A stretch of DNA of 64,000 nt, from NCBI GenBank assembly GCA_963837105.1, contig CAWIMG010000017.1:186001-250000 (forward strand). The letters are read 5' to 3'. Made by a program: the position numbers and the translations under genes. Origin of the DNA: UBA9676 sp963837105. Its GTDB lineage: Bacteria > Actinomycetota > Actinomycetes > Streptosporangiales > Streptosporangiaceae. This document shows positions 32,572 through 41,950 of this stretch, one piece after another; the first letter of the stretch is position 1, and every line of letters starts with the position of its first letter. The notes under the pieces were generated by a model. That model was given only the letters and a program-made list of their open reading frames with translations, searched no databases and was not told where the DNA came from.

Positions 32572-35223
32572 TCACCAGGTCTTGACGCGGTCGATGGGCC
32601 GCCGGTGTTCGATTCGCAGTCGCGTGTCCAGCACGAGGCAGCCGCTTGTCATGCAGCGGACGGGGTTGAGATCGGCCTCGACGACCTCGGGGACCTCTGC
32701 GAGCAGGAGGGTGAAGCGCAAGATGAGCTCGCGCAACGCCTCGCGATCGTGCGGAGCGCTGCCTCGCAACCCGTTCAGTTCAGCGGCGACGCCCTTGGCG
32801 GAGTCGATCAGCTCGTCGGCTTCCGTGTCCGTCGCCGGTGGCAGGCGGAACGCAGCCGTTTCGGTAAGGCGGGCTTGGAGCCCGCCCAGGCCCACCGCGA
32901 TCACCGAGCCCAGATCGGGGTCGTTGACCGTGCCCACCAGCATGTCGGAACCGGGCGGCACCAGGGGCTGGACGATCGCTCCGGTCCATTCCCGGCCAGA
33001 GGCCAGCACCCGCTGTTGGAGCTCGCGCCAGCCGGATCGCACCGTCGGCCCGCCTTCCAGCCCGAGCAGCACAGCGCCTATGTCGCTCGCGTGCGCGGGA
33101 GCGGCAAGGTCGGCTTTCAGTGCCACCGGACCGCCGCTTTCCCCGGCGACAGCGACCGCGCGCTCGAGCTCGTGGCAGTGGTGCGAGGCAACAACCGGGA
33201 TTCCGTGCGTGGCCAGCAGCGCTCCTGCCTGATCGAGCGAAAGCCAGCCGCCTGCAGGCTCGCGCTCCAGCAGCGCAGCGATCAGCGCGCGCGCCGCGGA
33301 CCCGTCCAGGTCAGGGTAGTGCGGAGGCTGGCCGAGCGGCCGTGACAGCCACTCACGGCGCTCGGCCGCGCGAGCGAGCACGGCCGCACACGACTCAGGG
33401 AACAAGAAGTTCGGCACGCCCAGGCCCGTCCGCGCGGGCAGCCGACCATCTGACCGCACGACAGATGCCACAACGGGCTTTGGCTGCCCCGCCGAGACCG
33501 CAGAGATCGCCTCCAGCACGGCCTCCGGGTCGCCACCCAGACGGTCGGAGTAGTAAACCGTCAACGCGTCAATACCGGCATCCACAAGCAGCTGGCGGAT
33601 GCTCGCGGCGTATTCGCCCGGCCCGGCGCTGATCCCCAGCACCAGCGGGTTGCGCAGCTGGCCGGGCTGCCCTTCCTCCAGCCCCCACGCCGCGCAGGCG
33701 TTGGCGCCAAGCGTCGCCAGGCGCGGTGAGTTGCTCACGATCCCGATCTCCCGGCCGCTCGGCAGCGGCTGGCTCTCGAAGAACACCGCGGCGTCGAACA
33801 GCTCCTCGCCCCCGCGGAACCGCAGCACCCCGGCCTGATGCAACAGCGCGTCGGCGACCGCGTCGCCGCGCAGCGCCGCGGCTGTGTCCGAACGCGGTTC
33901 GCCTCGCGCCAGCGGGCCGCTGCGACGCCCCTTAAGAGCCAGAATCGGCTTCTTGCGTGACACGCGCCGCGCGATCCGGGTGAAGTGCCCGGGGTTGCCG
34001 AACGTCTCCACGTACAGCAGCACCGCGGCCGTCCGCTCGTCCTGCTCACACCACTCAAGCAGGTCATTGGTCGAGACGTCGGCGCGGTCGCCGACCGAGA
34101 CGAACATCGAAACCCCCAGCTGCCGGGCCACCGCGTTACCGAGCAACCCGAGCCCGCCCGATTGCGAACCGATCGCCAGCCCCCCCGCACGCACGCTCGC
34201 GCCGGTGAACGTCGTGTTCAAGCTGACCTCCGCAGCGGTGTTCAGCACCCCCCACGAGTTCGGCCCGACCATCCGCAAACCCGCGGCCCGGACGATCTCC
34301 AGCAGCCGTTCTTCCCGCCCGGCCGACGCCGCACCATCCTCCTCGGCACCGGCCGGGACAACCAGAAGCGCCCTTGCCCCGTTCGCCGCCGCATCGGCGG
34401 CGAACTCAAGCACTTCATCGCCCGCGGCGGCGATGATCACCAGCTCCGCAGCGACGTCCAGCCCGCCAAGGCTGCGAGCGGCCCGCATCGAGCACACCAC
34501 ACCCCCCGCCTGGTTCACGGGCGTTACCACACCCCGAAAGCCGCCGCCGATGATATTCGCCAGCACCGCGCGGCCGACATTGCCCGGCACCGCCGCGGCC
34601 CCGGCTACCGCAACCGACACGGGCGCCAGGATCGGCCGCAAGGACGCGACCGCGGCGAGATGATCCCGCTCATCGATCCGCTCGCGCACCGCCTCCGTCG
34701 GCGTGATATCCAGCGAAACAGTCAACTCCCCAAACGAGGTCCGGCGCCGAACCGCAAAGCCGGCATGCGCGAACAACCCCAGCATCAGCTGGTTGTCCGG
34801 CATAACCTCCGCGTCGAACCGGTGGATCCCGCGCTCCGCCCCGATCGCCGCGAGCTGCTCCAGCATCCGGGTCCCGATCCCGTGGCCCTGAAGATCATCG
34901 GCCACCGCGAACCAGACCTCGGCAATGCCGGGCTCGCGCAGCGCGTCATAGCCCGCGACGGCCACCACGCGGCCATCGTGCCGTCCGATCAGCGCCAGGC
35001 GATCAACACCACTAGCCTCAGCAGCTGCCCGCGCGGCGGCGTCGGTGCGCCCATAGCTGTGGAAGCGGAAATAGCAGCTCTCCGGCGACAGGCCGTCGTA
35101 GAACGCCTTAATATCCCCGAAATCCGACGGCACCGGAGCCTGCAGACGCAGCGTCAACCCATCGCGCAACAGCACGTCCCGGACCAGCAGCTCCCCGCGA
35201 CCGCCGTCCGAAGCCAGCGTCAC
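32572..35223 (-). CDS. GNAT acetyltransferase fused to NDP-forming acyl-CoA synthetase (Pat-type)
   Basis: About 880 aa. The N-terminal GNAT domain begins near LLRDGLTLRLQAPVPSDFGDIKAFYDGLSPESCYFRFHSYGR, with the acetyl-CoA loop DDLQGHGIGTRML. It continues as CoA-binding (VGRAVLANIIGGGFRGVVTPVN), succinyl-CoA-ligase-like (GLAIGSQSGGLGLLGNAVAR) and ATP-grasp (LLATHGIPVVASHHCHELERAVAVA ... GPVALKADL) domains. These proteins acetylate lysines and silence acetyl-CoA synthetase. The start is unclear: GTGs at 35250, 35223 and 35175 are all in frame. IS256 copies lie on both sides, but the gene is intact. Confidence 0.88.
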   Translation of the reverse strand: MTLASDGGRGELLVRDVLLRDGLTLRLQAPVPSDFGDIKAFYDGLSPESCYFRFHSYGRTDAAARAAAEASGVDRLALIGRHDGRVVAVAGYDALREPGIAEVWFAVADDLQGHGIGTRMLEQLAAIGAERGIHRFDAEVMPDNQLMLGLFAHAGFAVRRRTSFGELTVSLDITPTEAVRERIDERDHLAAVASLRPILAPVSVAVAGAAAVPGNVGRAVLANIIGGGFRGVVTPVNQAGGVVCSMRAARSLGGLDVAAELVIIAAAGDEVLEFAADAAANGARALLVVPAGAEEDGAASAGREERLLEIVRAAGLRMVGPNSWGVLNTAAEVSLNTTFTGASVRAGGLAIGSQSGGLGLLGNAVARQLGVSMFVSVGDRADVSTNDLLEWCEQDERTAAVLLYVETFGNPGHFTRIARRVSRKKPILALKGRRSGPLARGEPRSDTAAALRGDAVADALLHQAGVLRFRGGEELFDAAVFFESQPLPSGREIGIVSNSPRLATLGANACAAWGLEEGQPGQLRNPLVLGISAGPGEYAASIRQLLVDAGIDALTVYYSDRLGGDPEAVLEAISAVSAGQPKPVVASVVRSDGRLPARTGLGVPNFLFPESCAAVLARAAERREWLSRPLGQPPHYPDLDGSAARALIAALLEREPAGGWLSLDQAGALLATHGIPVVASHHCHELERAVAVAGESGGPVALKADLAAPAHASDIGAVLLGLEGGPTVRSGWRELQQRVLASGREWTGAIVQPLVPPGSDMLVGTVNDPDLGSVIAVGLGGLQARLTETAAFRLPPATDTEADELIDSAKGVAAELNGLRGSAPHDREALRELILRFTLLLAEVPEVVEADLNPVRCMTSGCLVLDTRLRIEHRRPIDRVKTW

Positions 35224-35460
35224 ATCGCTTGCCCGCCGTTGACCGCCCACACTCAACCCATGATGCAGCAGACCGCGGCCGCACACCAAGGTGCACCCGC
35301 GGAGGCCAGGGGCTGCAAGCCGCACCTGCCGGACCTGGCCGACTGCGATATGGAGACGGGGCTGCGGAAACCTGGCCGCGGCAATGCGATCCTGGCGGCG
35401 GCGGCCTGGAGGTGCCTTTGACGCGGCCCCCGCCACCACGACCAGCCACGGCCCAGCTGA

Positions 35461-35673
35461 CTACCTGCCTCCGCTCACCCGGCCAAGCGCGGTACCGAAC
35501 CCGGCCGAGCAGGCACCCAGGACCACAAACCCGGCCATCATGCTCTGCGGATCCCGGGCATCGTCTGCGGCCAGGCCACTGAGCTGCACCCCGGCCGCCG
35601 GCACACCAGTCTGGCGCAGCGAGCTCACCACCCACGCCGCGGTGAACAGCACCGGGCCCGCGACACCGCCCAC
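35461..35673 (-). pseudogene. DUF998-like membrane protein, N-terminal remnant
   Basis: 70 codons reading GGVAGPVLFTAAWVVSSLRQTG and GLAADDARDPQSMMAGFVVLGACSAGFGTAL, the start of a DUF998-type membrane protein, which is normally around 200 aa with six helices. Only about two helices remain before a stop. An in-frame stretch (ALKLRKLAAV) extends upstream to an in-frame stop, so the true start is also lost or is a rare codon. It lies between the acetyltransferase gene and IS256 copy 3. Confidence 0.55.
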
Positions 35674-35910
35674 AGCCGCCAGCTTCCTGAGCTTCAGCGC
35701 CCGGCGTCACCCCCGGGGCCCGCTCCGGCCGCGGGTAGACCACCCCGCCGGCCCTGTGCTTGCATCCTTATCCCTCTGATATCTGGGAGCGGCAAGAGAG
35801 GACGTCCGTCCAAAGCGCGCCGGGTGCATAAACATATGGCCTGGCCGTCCTGCCCGCCGAGGCCGGCCACTGTGACTGCCCCGCAGTTCAGCTGCGTAAA
35901 GAGCTCTCGA

Positions 35911-37281
35911 GGGTCTGTCAACTTAACGGTGTAACTTCTTTCTCTGTGGTTACTTGCGTCCCGCGCTGAGGCGGCCGTCGAAGGTGATGTCGAAGGCGTT
36001 CAGGGCGGCCTTCCACCGGTTGGTCCAGCGCTGGCGGCCGCGGCCGGTGGGGTCCAGGCTCATGATCGCCAGGTAGAGGCACTTGAGGGCGGCCTGCTCG
36101 GTGGGGAAGTGGCCGCGGGCGTTGACCGCACGGCGGAGCCGGGCGTTGATCGACTCGATCGCATTTGTTGTGCAGATCACGGTGCGTATTTCCCGGTCGA
36201 AGGCCAGGAACGGCACGAATTCCGCCCACGCGTTCTCCCACAGCCGGATGATCGCCGGGTAGCGTTTCTCCCATTTGCCGGAGAACTCGGCGAACCGGTC
36301 GAGCGCCTCGGCCTCGGACGCGGCGGTGTAGATGGGCTTGAGGTCTTTCGCGATCTGCGCCCAGTCACGTTTTGAGGCGTACTTGAACGAATTCCGCAAA
36401 AGATGAACGATGCATGTTTGCACGATCGTCTTCTCCCACACCGCGCTCACCGCATCGGGCAGGCCCTTGAGCCCGTCACAGACCAGCATGCACACGTCCC
36501 GCACGCCGCGGTTCTTGATCTCGGACAGCACCCGCAGCCAGTACTTGGCGCCCTCGCCGTCGCCGTGCTCGCCGGCCCACAGGCCCAGCACATCGCGCTC
36601 GCCGTCCACGGTGACGCCCAGCGCCAGGTAGATGGGCCGGTTGGCGACCTGGCCCTCGCGGATCTTCACGTTAATGGCATCGATGAAGATCACCGCATAC
36701 ACCGGGTCGAGGGGGCGGCTCTGCCAGTCCGCCAGGCCCTCCATGACCCGGTCGGTAATCGCCGTGATCGTCTGCTTCGACACCTCCGCGCCGTAGACCT
36801 CGGCCAGGTGCGCGGCGATCTCCCCGTGGGTCAGCCCCTTCGCCGACAGGGAGATCACCAACTCATCGACCCCGGTCAGCCGCCGCTGCCTTTTGGCCAC
36901 GATTTTCGGCTCGAAACTGGCATCACGGTCCCGCGGCACGCTGATCTCCACCGGCCCGGCCTCAGTCAGCACCGTCTTGCCGCGGCAGCCATTGCGGGAA
37001 TTACCGCCATCGCGGCCCGCCGGGTCATTCTTCTCATAGCCCAGATGGTCGTCCAGCTCGCCCTCCAGCGCGCCCTCGATCACCATCTTGGTGAGCTTGC
37101 CCAGCAGCCCGCCCTCACCGGTCAGCTGCAGCCCACCCGTGCGGGCCCGCTCGGTCAGCTCCCGCAGTACCTGCTCATCGGCCGCGGACAGCTCCCCAGG
37201 GTTCTGCTCCTGGCCAGTCGTCACGTCAGTCATCTGGTGCCTCCTCCGTCTCGGGAGTTACACCGTTGAAGTTACAGTCCC
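35911..37281 (-). mobile_element. IS256-family element copy 3, 1371 bp, intact
   Basis: Same ends as copy 2. The 8-bp target duplication GCTCTCGA lies at 35903-35910 and 37282-37289. Same orientation as copy 2. The distinct duplications show that copies 2 and 3 inserted independently and do not form a composite transposon around the acetyltransferase gene. Confidence 0.95.
35950..37233 (-). CDS. IS256-family (mutator-type) transposase, copy 3
   Basis: 427 aa, same length and start context as copy 2, with all catalytic motifs intact. A Tyr-to-Cys change (NGCRGK) and a codon change at CTTNAIES distinguish it. The latter base pattern (acaacaaatg) matches the right-hand side of the IS110 insertion in copy 1, whereas the left side of copy 1 matches copy 2 (acaacggatg). 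Confidence 0.96.
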   Translation of the reverse strand: MTDVTTGQEQNPGELSAADEQVLRELTERARTGGLQLTGEGGLLGKLTKMVIEGALEGELDDHLGYEKNDPAGRDGGNSRNGCRGKTVLTEAGPVEISVPRDRDASFEPKIVAKRQRRLTGVDELVISLSAKGLTHGEIAAHLAEVYGAEVSKQTITAITDRVMEGLADWQSRPLDPVYAVIFIDAINVKIREGQVANRPIYLALGVTVDGERDVLGLWAGEHGDGEGAKYWLRVLSEIKNRGVRDVCMLVCDGLKGLPDAVSAVWEKTIVQTCIVHLLRNSFKYASKRDWAQIAKDLKPIYTAASEAEALDRFAEFSGKWEKRYPAIIRLWENAWAEFVPFLAFDREIRTVICTTNAIESINARLRRAVNARGHFPTEQAALKCLYLAIMSLDPTGRGRQRWTNRWKAALNAFDITFDGRLSAGRK

Positions 37282-37568
37282 GCTCTCGATAACCGCGCGC
37301 CGCCCTGCCGGTCTGTTCGCCCCGTGGATCTGTTAGGACGGGCAGGAGGTGCTGTCCAGATCTGGGCGTTCTGTCCTATGGATGAGCCGGTGGCCTGCCC
37401 GGGATTCTTGCTGTGCGGCAGCGGCCGCAGGCGAGGTTTTCCAGCAGGCGCCTGCACGCCGGGCAGCGGTGCTCTGGGTGGGTAGCGGGGGCCAGAGCGG
37501 TGGACCGTCCCGGATACGTCATGCGAGGATGCTGGCACGTGACGCCAGAGTAGGGGGCGAGGGTCTGC

Positions 37569-37790
37569 ATGGAGACCGCCTTCACTGAGCTGGTGGGCTG
37601 CCGTCATCCGTTGCAGCAGGCGGCAATGGGCGGTGTTTCTGTGCCGGAGCTGGCCGGGGCGGTTGCGGGGGCTGGGGCTCTGGGGATGCTCTGCGAGTTC
37701 GGCTTGGAGGCGGCGGCCGATCGGATGACGCGGGCGCTTGACCTGGCTGGGGGCGGCGCCGTGGGGATGGGCTTTTTCGGTCACGTGATC
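37569..37790 (+). pseudogene. Nitronate monooxygenase, N-terminal remnant
   Basis: About 74 codons starting METAFTELVGCRHPLQQAAMGGVSVPELAGAVAGAGALGML ... LDLAGGGAVGMGFF. This is the opening beta/alpha unit of nitronate monooxygenase/2-nitropropane dioxygenase TIM barrels, including the FMN-contacting QAAMGG. The remaining about 250 residues are missing: after GMGFF the frame continues into unrelated Pro/Arg-rich sequence and stops near 37931. A deletion has removed most of the gene. The upstream 280 bp to IS256 copy 3 hold no clear gene. Confidence 0.72.
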
Positions 37791-37927
37791 AACACCGACC
37801 TGGGCAGCGGTGCGGCCTGGCCCGGATACCTGGCACGACGGTCTGTGCCAAGCATGGCGGCGCTGCTCCCCAGGTCAGGGCCGCCGCTGCCCGGAGGGTC
37901 GCTGGGCAGAAGGTGCGTGAAACCGCC

Positions 37928-38389
37928 ATGAAGCTCGATGTGGACCCGCAGGAGGTCAGCACCGACCCCGTGACGCTGCTGAGCGGCATGATCCACAGCG
38001 GCGCAATCATGATGGAGCGGTTCAGCCGCCTGGTGGATCGGTGCGAGGACGGCCAGAGCCCGGTTTACACCGCCAGATCCGGCGTGCAGCAGATCCGGCC
38101 CGAGTTCGCCGCCCTGCGTGCCGAGCGGGAGTCGCTGGGCAGGCACCTGGAACTGTGGCTGAAGGTCAGCCTGGCCCAGGCACAGCTCCGCCGCGACGAG
38201 GCGGCCTCGCAGCTCACAGACCGGGTGGCGACAGCGCTGAGCGTTGCTGTGACCAGCGTGCTGCTGCGTCACCCCGAGCTTGACGCCCTCGTGCTGCACG
38301 ACGAGATAAAGGAAGAGTTCTGCCGGGCAGCCAGGGCGTGGACGACCGATCACCCGGTGGCCGGGCACCCGCGCGCCATCGCTGGCTGA
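37928..38389 (+). CDS. Hypothetical protein, helical
   Basis: 153 aa from the Met at 37928 (MKLDVDPQEVSTDPVTLLSGMIHSGAIMMERFSRLVDRCEDGQ). It is predicted mostly alpha-helical and charged (FAALRAERESLGRHLELWLKVSLAQAQLRRDEAASQLTDRVATALSVAVTSVLLRHPELDALVLHDEIKEEFCRAARAW). It resembles small helical phage-type proteins in general character, but I cannot name a family. Codon pattern and length support coding. It lies between two pseudogenes. Confidence 0.55.
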   Translation: MKLDVDPQEVSTDPVTLLSGMIHSGAIMMERFSRLVDRCEDGQSPVYTARSGVQQIRPEFAALRAERESLGRHLELWLKVSLAQAQLRRDEAASQLTDRVATALSVAVTSVLLRHPELDALVLHDEIKEEFCRAARAWTTDHPVAGHPRAIAG

Positions 38390-38979
38390 ATACCTGCAAG
38401 CTGTCGCCACCTGAGAGGCGGGAAAGGCAAGCGAGAACGCGCGCCGACCCGCCGTTCTGTACGCTTGCTCCCGCTCAGTCTTGGACAGCGGCGATGCCCA
38501 GATCGGCCTGATATGGACTCCCGGGGGTTCCGGCCGCGCCGTGTCGGCCCGCCATGTCCAGGAATATGGTGACCGTCAGTGGCTCGAGGGCTTGTGGCTG
38601 GAGGAGGCCCCGTTCCCCACCCCGCGGCAGGGCCGGCGATCAACACAGCGGCCTCTGCGGTCAGGCGCGATGTGCGCTGGCGGCGCAGCCTGGCAACCCG
38701 GTTGAGCAGTGCAGCAGGGGGCGCGGCGTGAGGGAATCCGGCTCTGCCCCGCAGCCCCGCGCGCTGCGCGCCGACAGCCACGGCGTGGTGTACCTGGCGT
38801 ACCAGAGCTTTGACGTGACCCTGGGCAGCGTTCAGCAGCCTCAAACCATCGCCGTCGTGGGACAAACGGGCCAGTTCGATGCGGTGCACGGCCCGGTTCA
38901 CCATCAACGGGTCGCTGGGCGGTCGGCGACGTCCGGTTGCCGGCTTGAGCGCATGGAGCGTTATGACTCTCTGGTGTGA
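38390..38979. other. Region without a convincing gene; dispersed repeat
   Basis: About 590 bp. One plus-strand frame near 38731-38900 (ALRADSHGVVYLAYQSFDVTLG) looks protein-like, but I could not place it. At 38432-38463 lies a 32-bp motif (gagaacgcgc ... ccgccgttctg) that matches 44959-44990 at about 27 positions. Confidence 0.4.
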
Positions 38980-39259
38980 CCGTGAACGCAGGCCGACGGG
39001 CCCGCGGGTAGCCGCTGCCAGCGCGTTCAGCGCGCAGGCCCTGGCTTCCGCGACAGCGACCGCGGCCCGGCCTTGCCGGTGGCCAGAAGTGTCCCATCCA
39101 ACGAAGGCAACTGGCCCGAGGTATATGGACATAGGCGCCGGTGCGTTCCGCTGACATGTAGGCGGCCAGCGGGATCGTGACCTTCGCCAGCGTGATGCCC
39201 AGCGCGGCGAGCCTGGCCGCGGGCGAGCCGTTCTCGAAGTCGGGCGCTCTCGCGCTCAC
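38980..39259 (-). pseudogene. RidA-family protein, decayed
   Basis: The minus strand from 39259 reads MSARAPDFENGSPAARLAALGITLAKVTIPLAAYMSAERTGAYVH, the standard N-terminus of RidA/YjgF enamine deaminases. The frame is then lost. In the next frame, from about 39132, VAEARACALNALAAATRGPVG matches the following RidA helix. The C-terminal half with the catalytic Arg is not found. It is a frameshifted and truncated gene. Confidence 0.7.
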
Positions 39260-39282
39260 CCGATGCTCTTTTGCCTGACCGC

Positions 39283-40302
39283 CTACGGGCGTTCGGCTTG
39301 CTCCCCGTCCGCGTTGATCTCGGGAACCTTGATGTCCGGTGTCTGCACCGGAGGTATGGCGATCGCCTCCACTGGCGGTATGGCGTCAGCCTCCACCGGC
39401 GGTATCGCGATCGTCTCCACCGGCGGTATGGCGTCAGGCCCGGCAGCTGGCGGGCTGCCCTCGATGGCGGCCTCGGCCTGGGCTACCTCGGCGTCGCCGA
39501 AGTCCGCGAGCGAGGCCGAAGGCTGGGCGGCTGGCCCGGCGGGCGTCATTTTCTCGAAGAACCGCAGCAGCTCCACCGGCACCGGCATGACCAGGGTGCT
39601 GTTCCGCTCGGCGGCGACCTCGACCACGGTCTGCAGCAGCCGCAGCTGCAGCGCGGCGGGGTCGCGGGCCATGACGTTGGCCGCCATCGCCAGCCGCTTG
39701 GAGGCCTGGTACTCGCCATCGGCGGTGATGATCCTGGCCCGGCGCTCCCTCTCCGCCTCAGCCTGGCGGGACATGGACCGCTTCATGCTTTCGGGCAGCG
39801 AGACGTCCTTGATCTCCACCCGCTCGACCCGGATGCCCCACGGCCCCTCGGTCGGCTCGTCAATGATCCGCCGCAGCTCCCGGTTGACGGTGGCCCGCTC
39901 GGCGAGCAGCTGGTCCATCTCCGACTGGCCGATGATCGAGCGCAGCGAGGTCTGCGCCTGCTGGGAGACGGCGAACATGTAGTTCTGCACGTTCACGACC
40001 GCCTTGATCGGGTCCACGACCCGGAAATACACCACCGCGTCCACCCGGACGGTCACATTGTCTTTGGTGATGCCCTCCTGAGCCGGGACCGTCATCGCGA
40101 TGATCTGCATGTTGACCTTCTGCATGCGGTCGCCGACCGGCCTGATCACGGTCAGCCCCGCGCCGCGCGGCGGTGACTGGATCTTGCCGAATCTGAACAC
40201 GATGCCCTGCTCGAACTGCTGCACAACCTTCAGTGAACGGCCGGCCACTATCAGGCCGAGCACGGCAAGTACCGCCAATACGATCAAGATGGCTTCAAGC
40301 AT
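39283..40302 (-). CDS. Slipin family SPFH/Band 7 protein
   Basis: 339 aa from the ATG at 40302 (GAGGGG about ten bases upstream; GTG at 40308 also possible). One N-terminal membrane helix (LEAILIVLAVLAVLGLIVAGRSLKVV) is followed by the Band 7 core (QFEQGIVFRFGKI ... NVTVRVDAVVYFRVVDPIKAVVNV), the coiled-coil AEAERERRARIITADGEYQASKRLA and the slipin LRLLQTVVEVAAERNSTLVMPVPVELLRFF. It is a membrane-anchored scaffold that oligomerises. The tail carries four 8-residue repeats (IPPVExxA). Confidence 0.93.
   Translation of the reverse strand: MLEAILIVLAVLAVLGLIVAGRSLKVVQQFEQGIVFRFGKIQSPPRGAGLTVIRPVGDRMQKVNMQIIAMTVPAQEGITKDNVTVRVDAVVYFRVVDPIKAVVNVQNYMFAVSQQAQTSLRSIIGQSEMDQLLAERATVNRELRRIIDEPTEGPWGIRVERVEIKDVSLPESMKRSMSRQAEAERERRARIITADGEYQASKRLAMAANVMARDPAALQLRLLQTVVEVAAERNSTLVMPVPVELLRFFEKMTPAGPAAQPSASLADFGDAEVAQAEAAIEGSPPAAGPDAIPPVETIAIPPVEADAIPPVEAIAIPPVQTPDIKVPEINADGEQAERP
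39338..39433. repeat. Four tandem 24-nt coding repeats in slipin tail
   Basis: Units encode IPPVETIA, IPPVEADA, IPPVEAIA and IPPVQTPD, imperfect at the DNA level. They form a proline-rich spacer at the end of the slipin. Repeat number probably varies among strains. Confidence 0.75.
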
Positions 40303-40388
40303 TGCCACCAGCCCCTCTCAGGCCAGGCGCGCCGGTCACGGCCCCAGCCCAGCGACAATCTCATGCACGCTGCCGGCGACGCTGTCTG

Positions 40389-40706
40389 TTAACACGTACC
40401 ATGGCCGGCGGAAGTTCTCGTGCGCGGCCAGAGATGACCTCCGGGCATGGGCGCACGGGACACGGCCGGGAGGGTGTGCGGTTCCACGCCGTCACCGGTA
40501 ACGGGGAGAGGCAGCATCGGCATCGTCGTTGGCGCCGCGCGGGCAGCGTATATGGCCGGGTTCAACCAGAGCGTATAGGGATATGAACGTCCGCCTCTGG
40601 CTCCCTTTTGAAGCGGTACAGGGCGCACACCGCTGCGGCGCGCGTCCTCGATGATCTGCGCCTGGGTTCGCGGCGGGTCCGCTGCCGGGTCTACGGTGTC
40701 TTGCAT
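40389..40706 (-). CDS. Possible small protein, uncertain
   Basis: 105 codons, ATG at 40706 with GGAAGGA eight bases upstream. The first about 45 residues (MQDTVDPAADPPRTQAQIIEDARRSGVRPVPLQKG) look like a genuine hydrophilic protein start, but the rest is Pro/Arg/Thr-rich and less credible. It could be a truncated gene. The surrounding 40309-41100 contains nothing else I can support. Confidence 0.3.
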   Translation of the reverse strand: MQDTVDPAADPPRTQAQIIEDARRSGVRPVPLQKGARGGRSYPYTLWLNPAIYAARAAPTTMPMLPLPVTGDGVEPHTLPAVSRAPMPGGHLWPRTRTSAGHGTC

Positions 40707-41100
40707 GGTCGCGTCCTTCCGGTTTGGCGTGGGATGGGATCTAGGCCCCGCCGGGCGCTCTCATGCCTCGGCGGCGCCGCTGTCGTAGCGGGCTTGGGCA
40801 GGTCCGGCGTGCGGGGCATGCGAGAGCAGGCGTGCGCGGGGGCAAGCACGGCGAGCACCTCGGGTGCCTTGCCGGCGCGGAACCGGCCGGTGACGGTCAG
40901 CCGCGGTGACGGCAGTCCCGGTACCGGTTCGGCCGGCAGTCCTTCCGGGCGGTATCGCGGCGGGGACCGGGTCTTCCCGGTTCAGCATCATGACCTTCCT
41001 GCTGAGACTGCGCTGCCAGATGTGAGACCAGCATGGGTTCGGGCCACTTGTCGAGGCGAGAAAAGCGGGTGCAGCTTCCGGTGGCAGGGCAGGGGGACGT

Positions 41101-41586
41101 TCAGCCGCCGCCGCCGGTGCTGCCTGCGGGTGCCCCACCGGGCTCGGCCGTGCTCCCCGGCACGATGCGGCTGCCCCCGGCCGCGTGGGTGACCTTGACC
41201 CGGCGGGCCTGGGCCTTGGGTGATGCGGGGATGGTCACGTGCAGGACGCCGTCGGCGTAGCTGGCGGTGAGGTTCTCCGCGTCCACGCCCTCGCCGAGGG
41301 AGAGCTGCCGGGCGAACGACCCCTGGGGCCGCTCGGCGGCAATGACCTGCTCGCTGTCGCCGTAGTGCGGGGTGCGCTCGGCCTGGATCGTCAAGACGCC
41401 GTGCTCGACGGTCACCTCGATGCTGTCGGGGTCGGCGCCGGGCAGGTCGGCCTCGACGTGGTAGCTGCCGTCCTCGCTGCGGTAGACGTCCATTGGCATG
41501 CCGAGCGGGGCACGCGTCCCGCTCGCGGCCATGGAGAAGAGCCGCTCAAAAGGATCCCTGTAGGGCTCGAACCTTAGTACGGACAT
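41101..41586 (-). CDS. Hsp20/alpha-crystallin small heat-shock protein
   Basis: 161 aa. It starts MSVLRFEPYRDPFERLFSMA, typical of actinobacterial Hsp20, followed by the alpha-crystallin domain (MDVYRSEDGSYHVEADLPGADPDSIEVTVEHGVLTIQAER ... GSFARQLSLGEGVDAENLTASYADGVLHVTIP), including the GVLxVxIP motif. The disordered tail is Gly-rich. It is an ATP-independent holdase that binds unfolding proteins. GGAGGAG precedes the ATG. I saw no clear HspR box upstream. Confidence 0.95.
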   Translation of the reverse strand: MSVLRFEPYRDPFERLFSMAASGTRAPLGMPMDVYRSEDGSYHVEADLPGADPDSIEVTVEHGVLTIQAERTPHYGDSEQVIAAERPQGSFARQLSLGEGVDAENLTASYADGVLHVTIPASPKAQARRVKVTHAAGGSRIVPGSTAEPGGAPAGSTGGGG

Positions 41587-41904
41587 CGCTGCCTCCTCCT
41601 GGAGTGGTGTCTGCCCGGGAACTATGCGGTCCTCTCACGGGGCGGGGATGTTCTCCGGACGCTCCCCATTCAGGCCTGCCAGCTGCCGTAGGACGTAAGG
41701 GCGTTTGCCGTGTCGCCGCTTCGGGTGGGCAGGCCCCGGGCCAGGGTCCCTGGCCCGGGGAACCGACGTCCGGCAGTTACAGCTTCCGCCGGATACTGCG
41801 GGGTACCGCGAGCATCATGGGCGGCTCCCTCCGGTGACCCCGGGGGACCTTGCCCGCCGTCGGCGGCTGGTCCCGGTGTCTGCCCTTCAATCTACACTCG
41901 CAAT

Positions 41905-41950
41905 TTAAAACTAGCAATAGATTTCTAGAAAATATGATACTATATTAATT
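41905..41950 (+). promoter_or_regulatory. AT-rich promoter/operator of the winged-helix/sufB operon
   Basis: A 46-bp island of about 80% A+T in otherwise 70% GC DNA. It contains the perfect palindrome TTTCTAGAAA (41922-41931) followed by a -10-like TATGAT (41933-41938), 12 bp before the GTG start at 41951. With so short a distance the mRNA is probably leaderless. The palindrome abutting the -10 box is a good candidate operator for autoregulation. Confidence 0.6.

Noticed and set aside
30922..37281. Composite transposon formed by IS256 copies 2 and 3
   Set aside because: Each copy has its own different 8-bp target duplication, so they inserted separately.
39338..39433. Tandem repeats as a CRISPR array
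   Set aside because: They are in-frame 24-nt coding repeats (IPPVE units) of the slipin tail without spacers.
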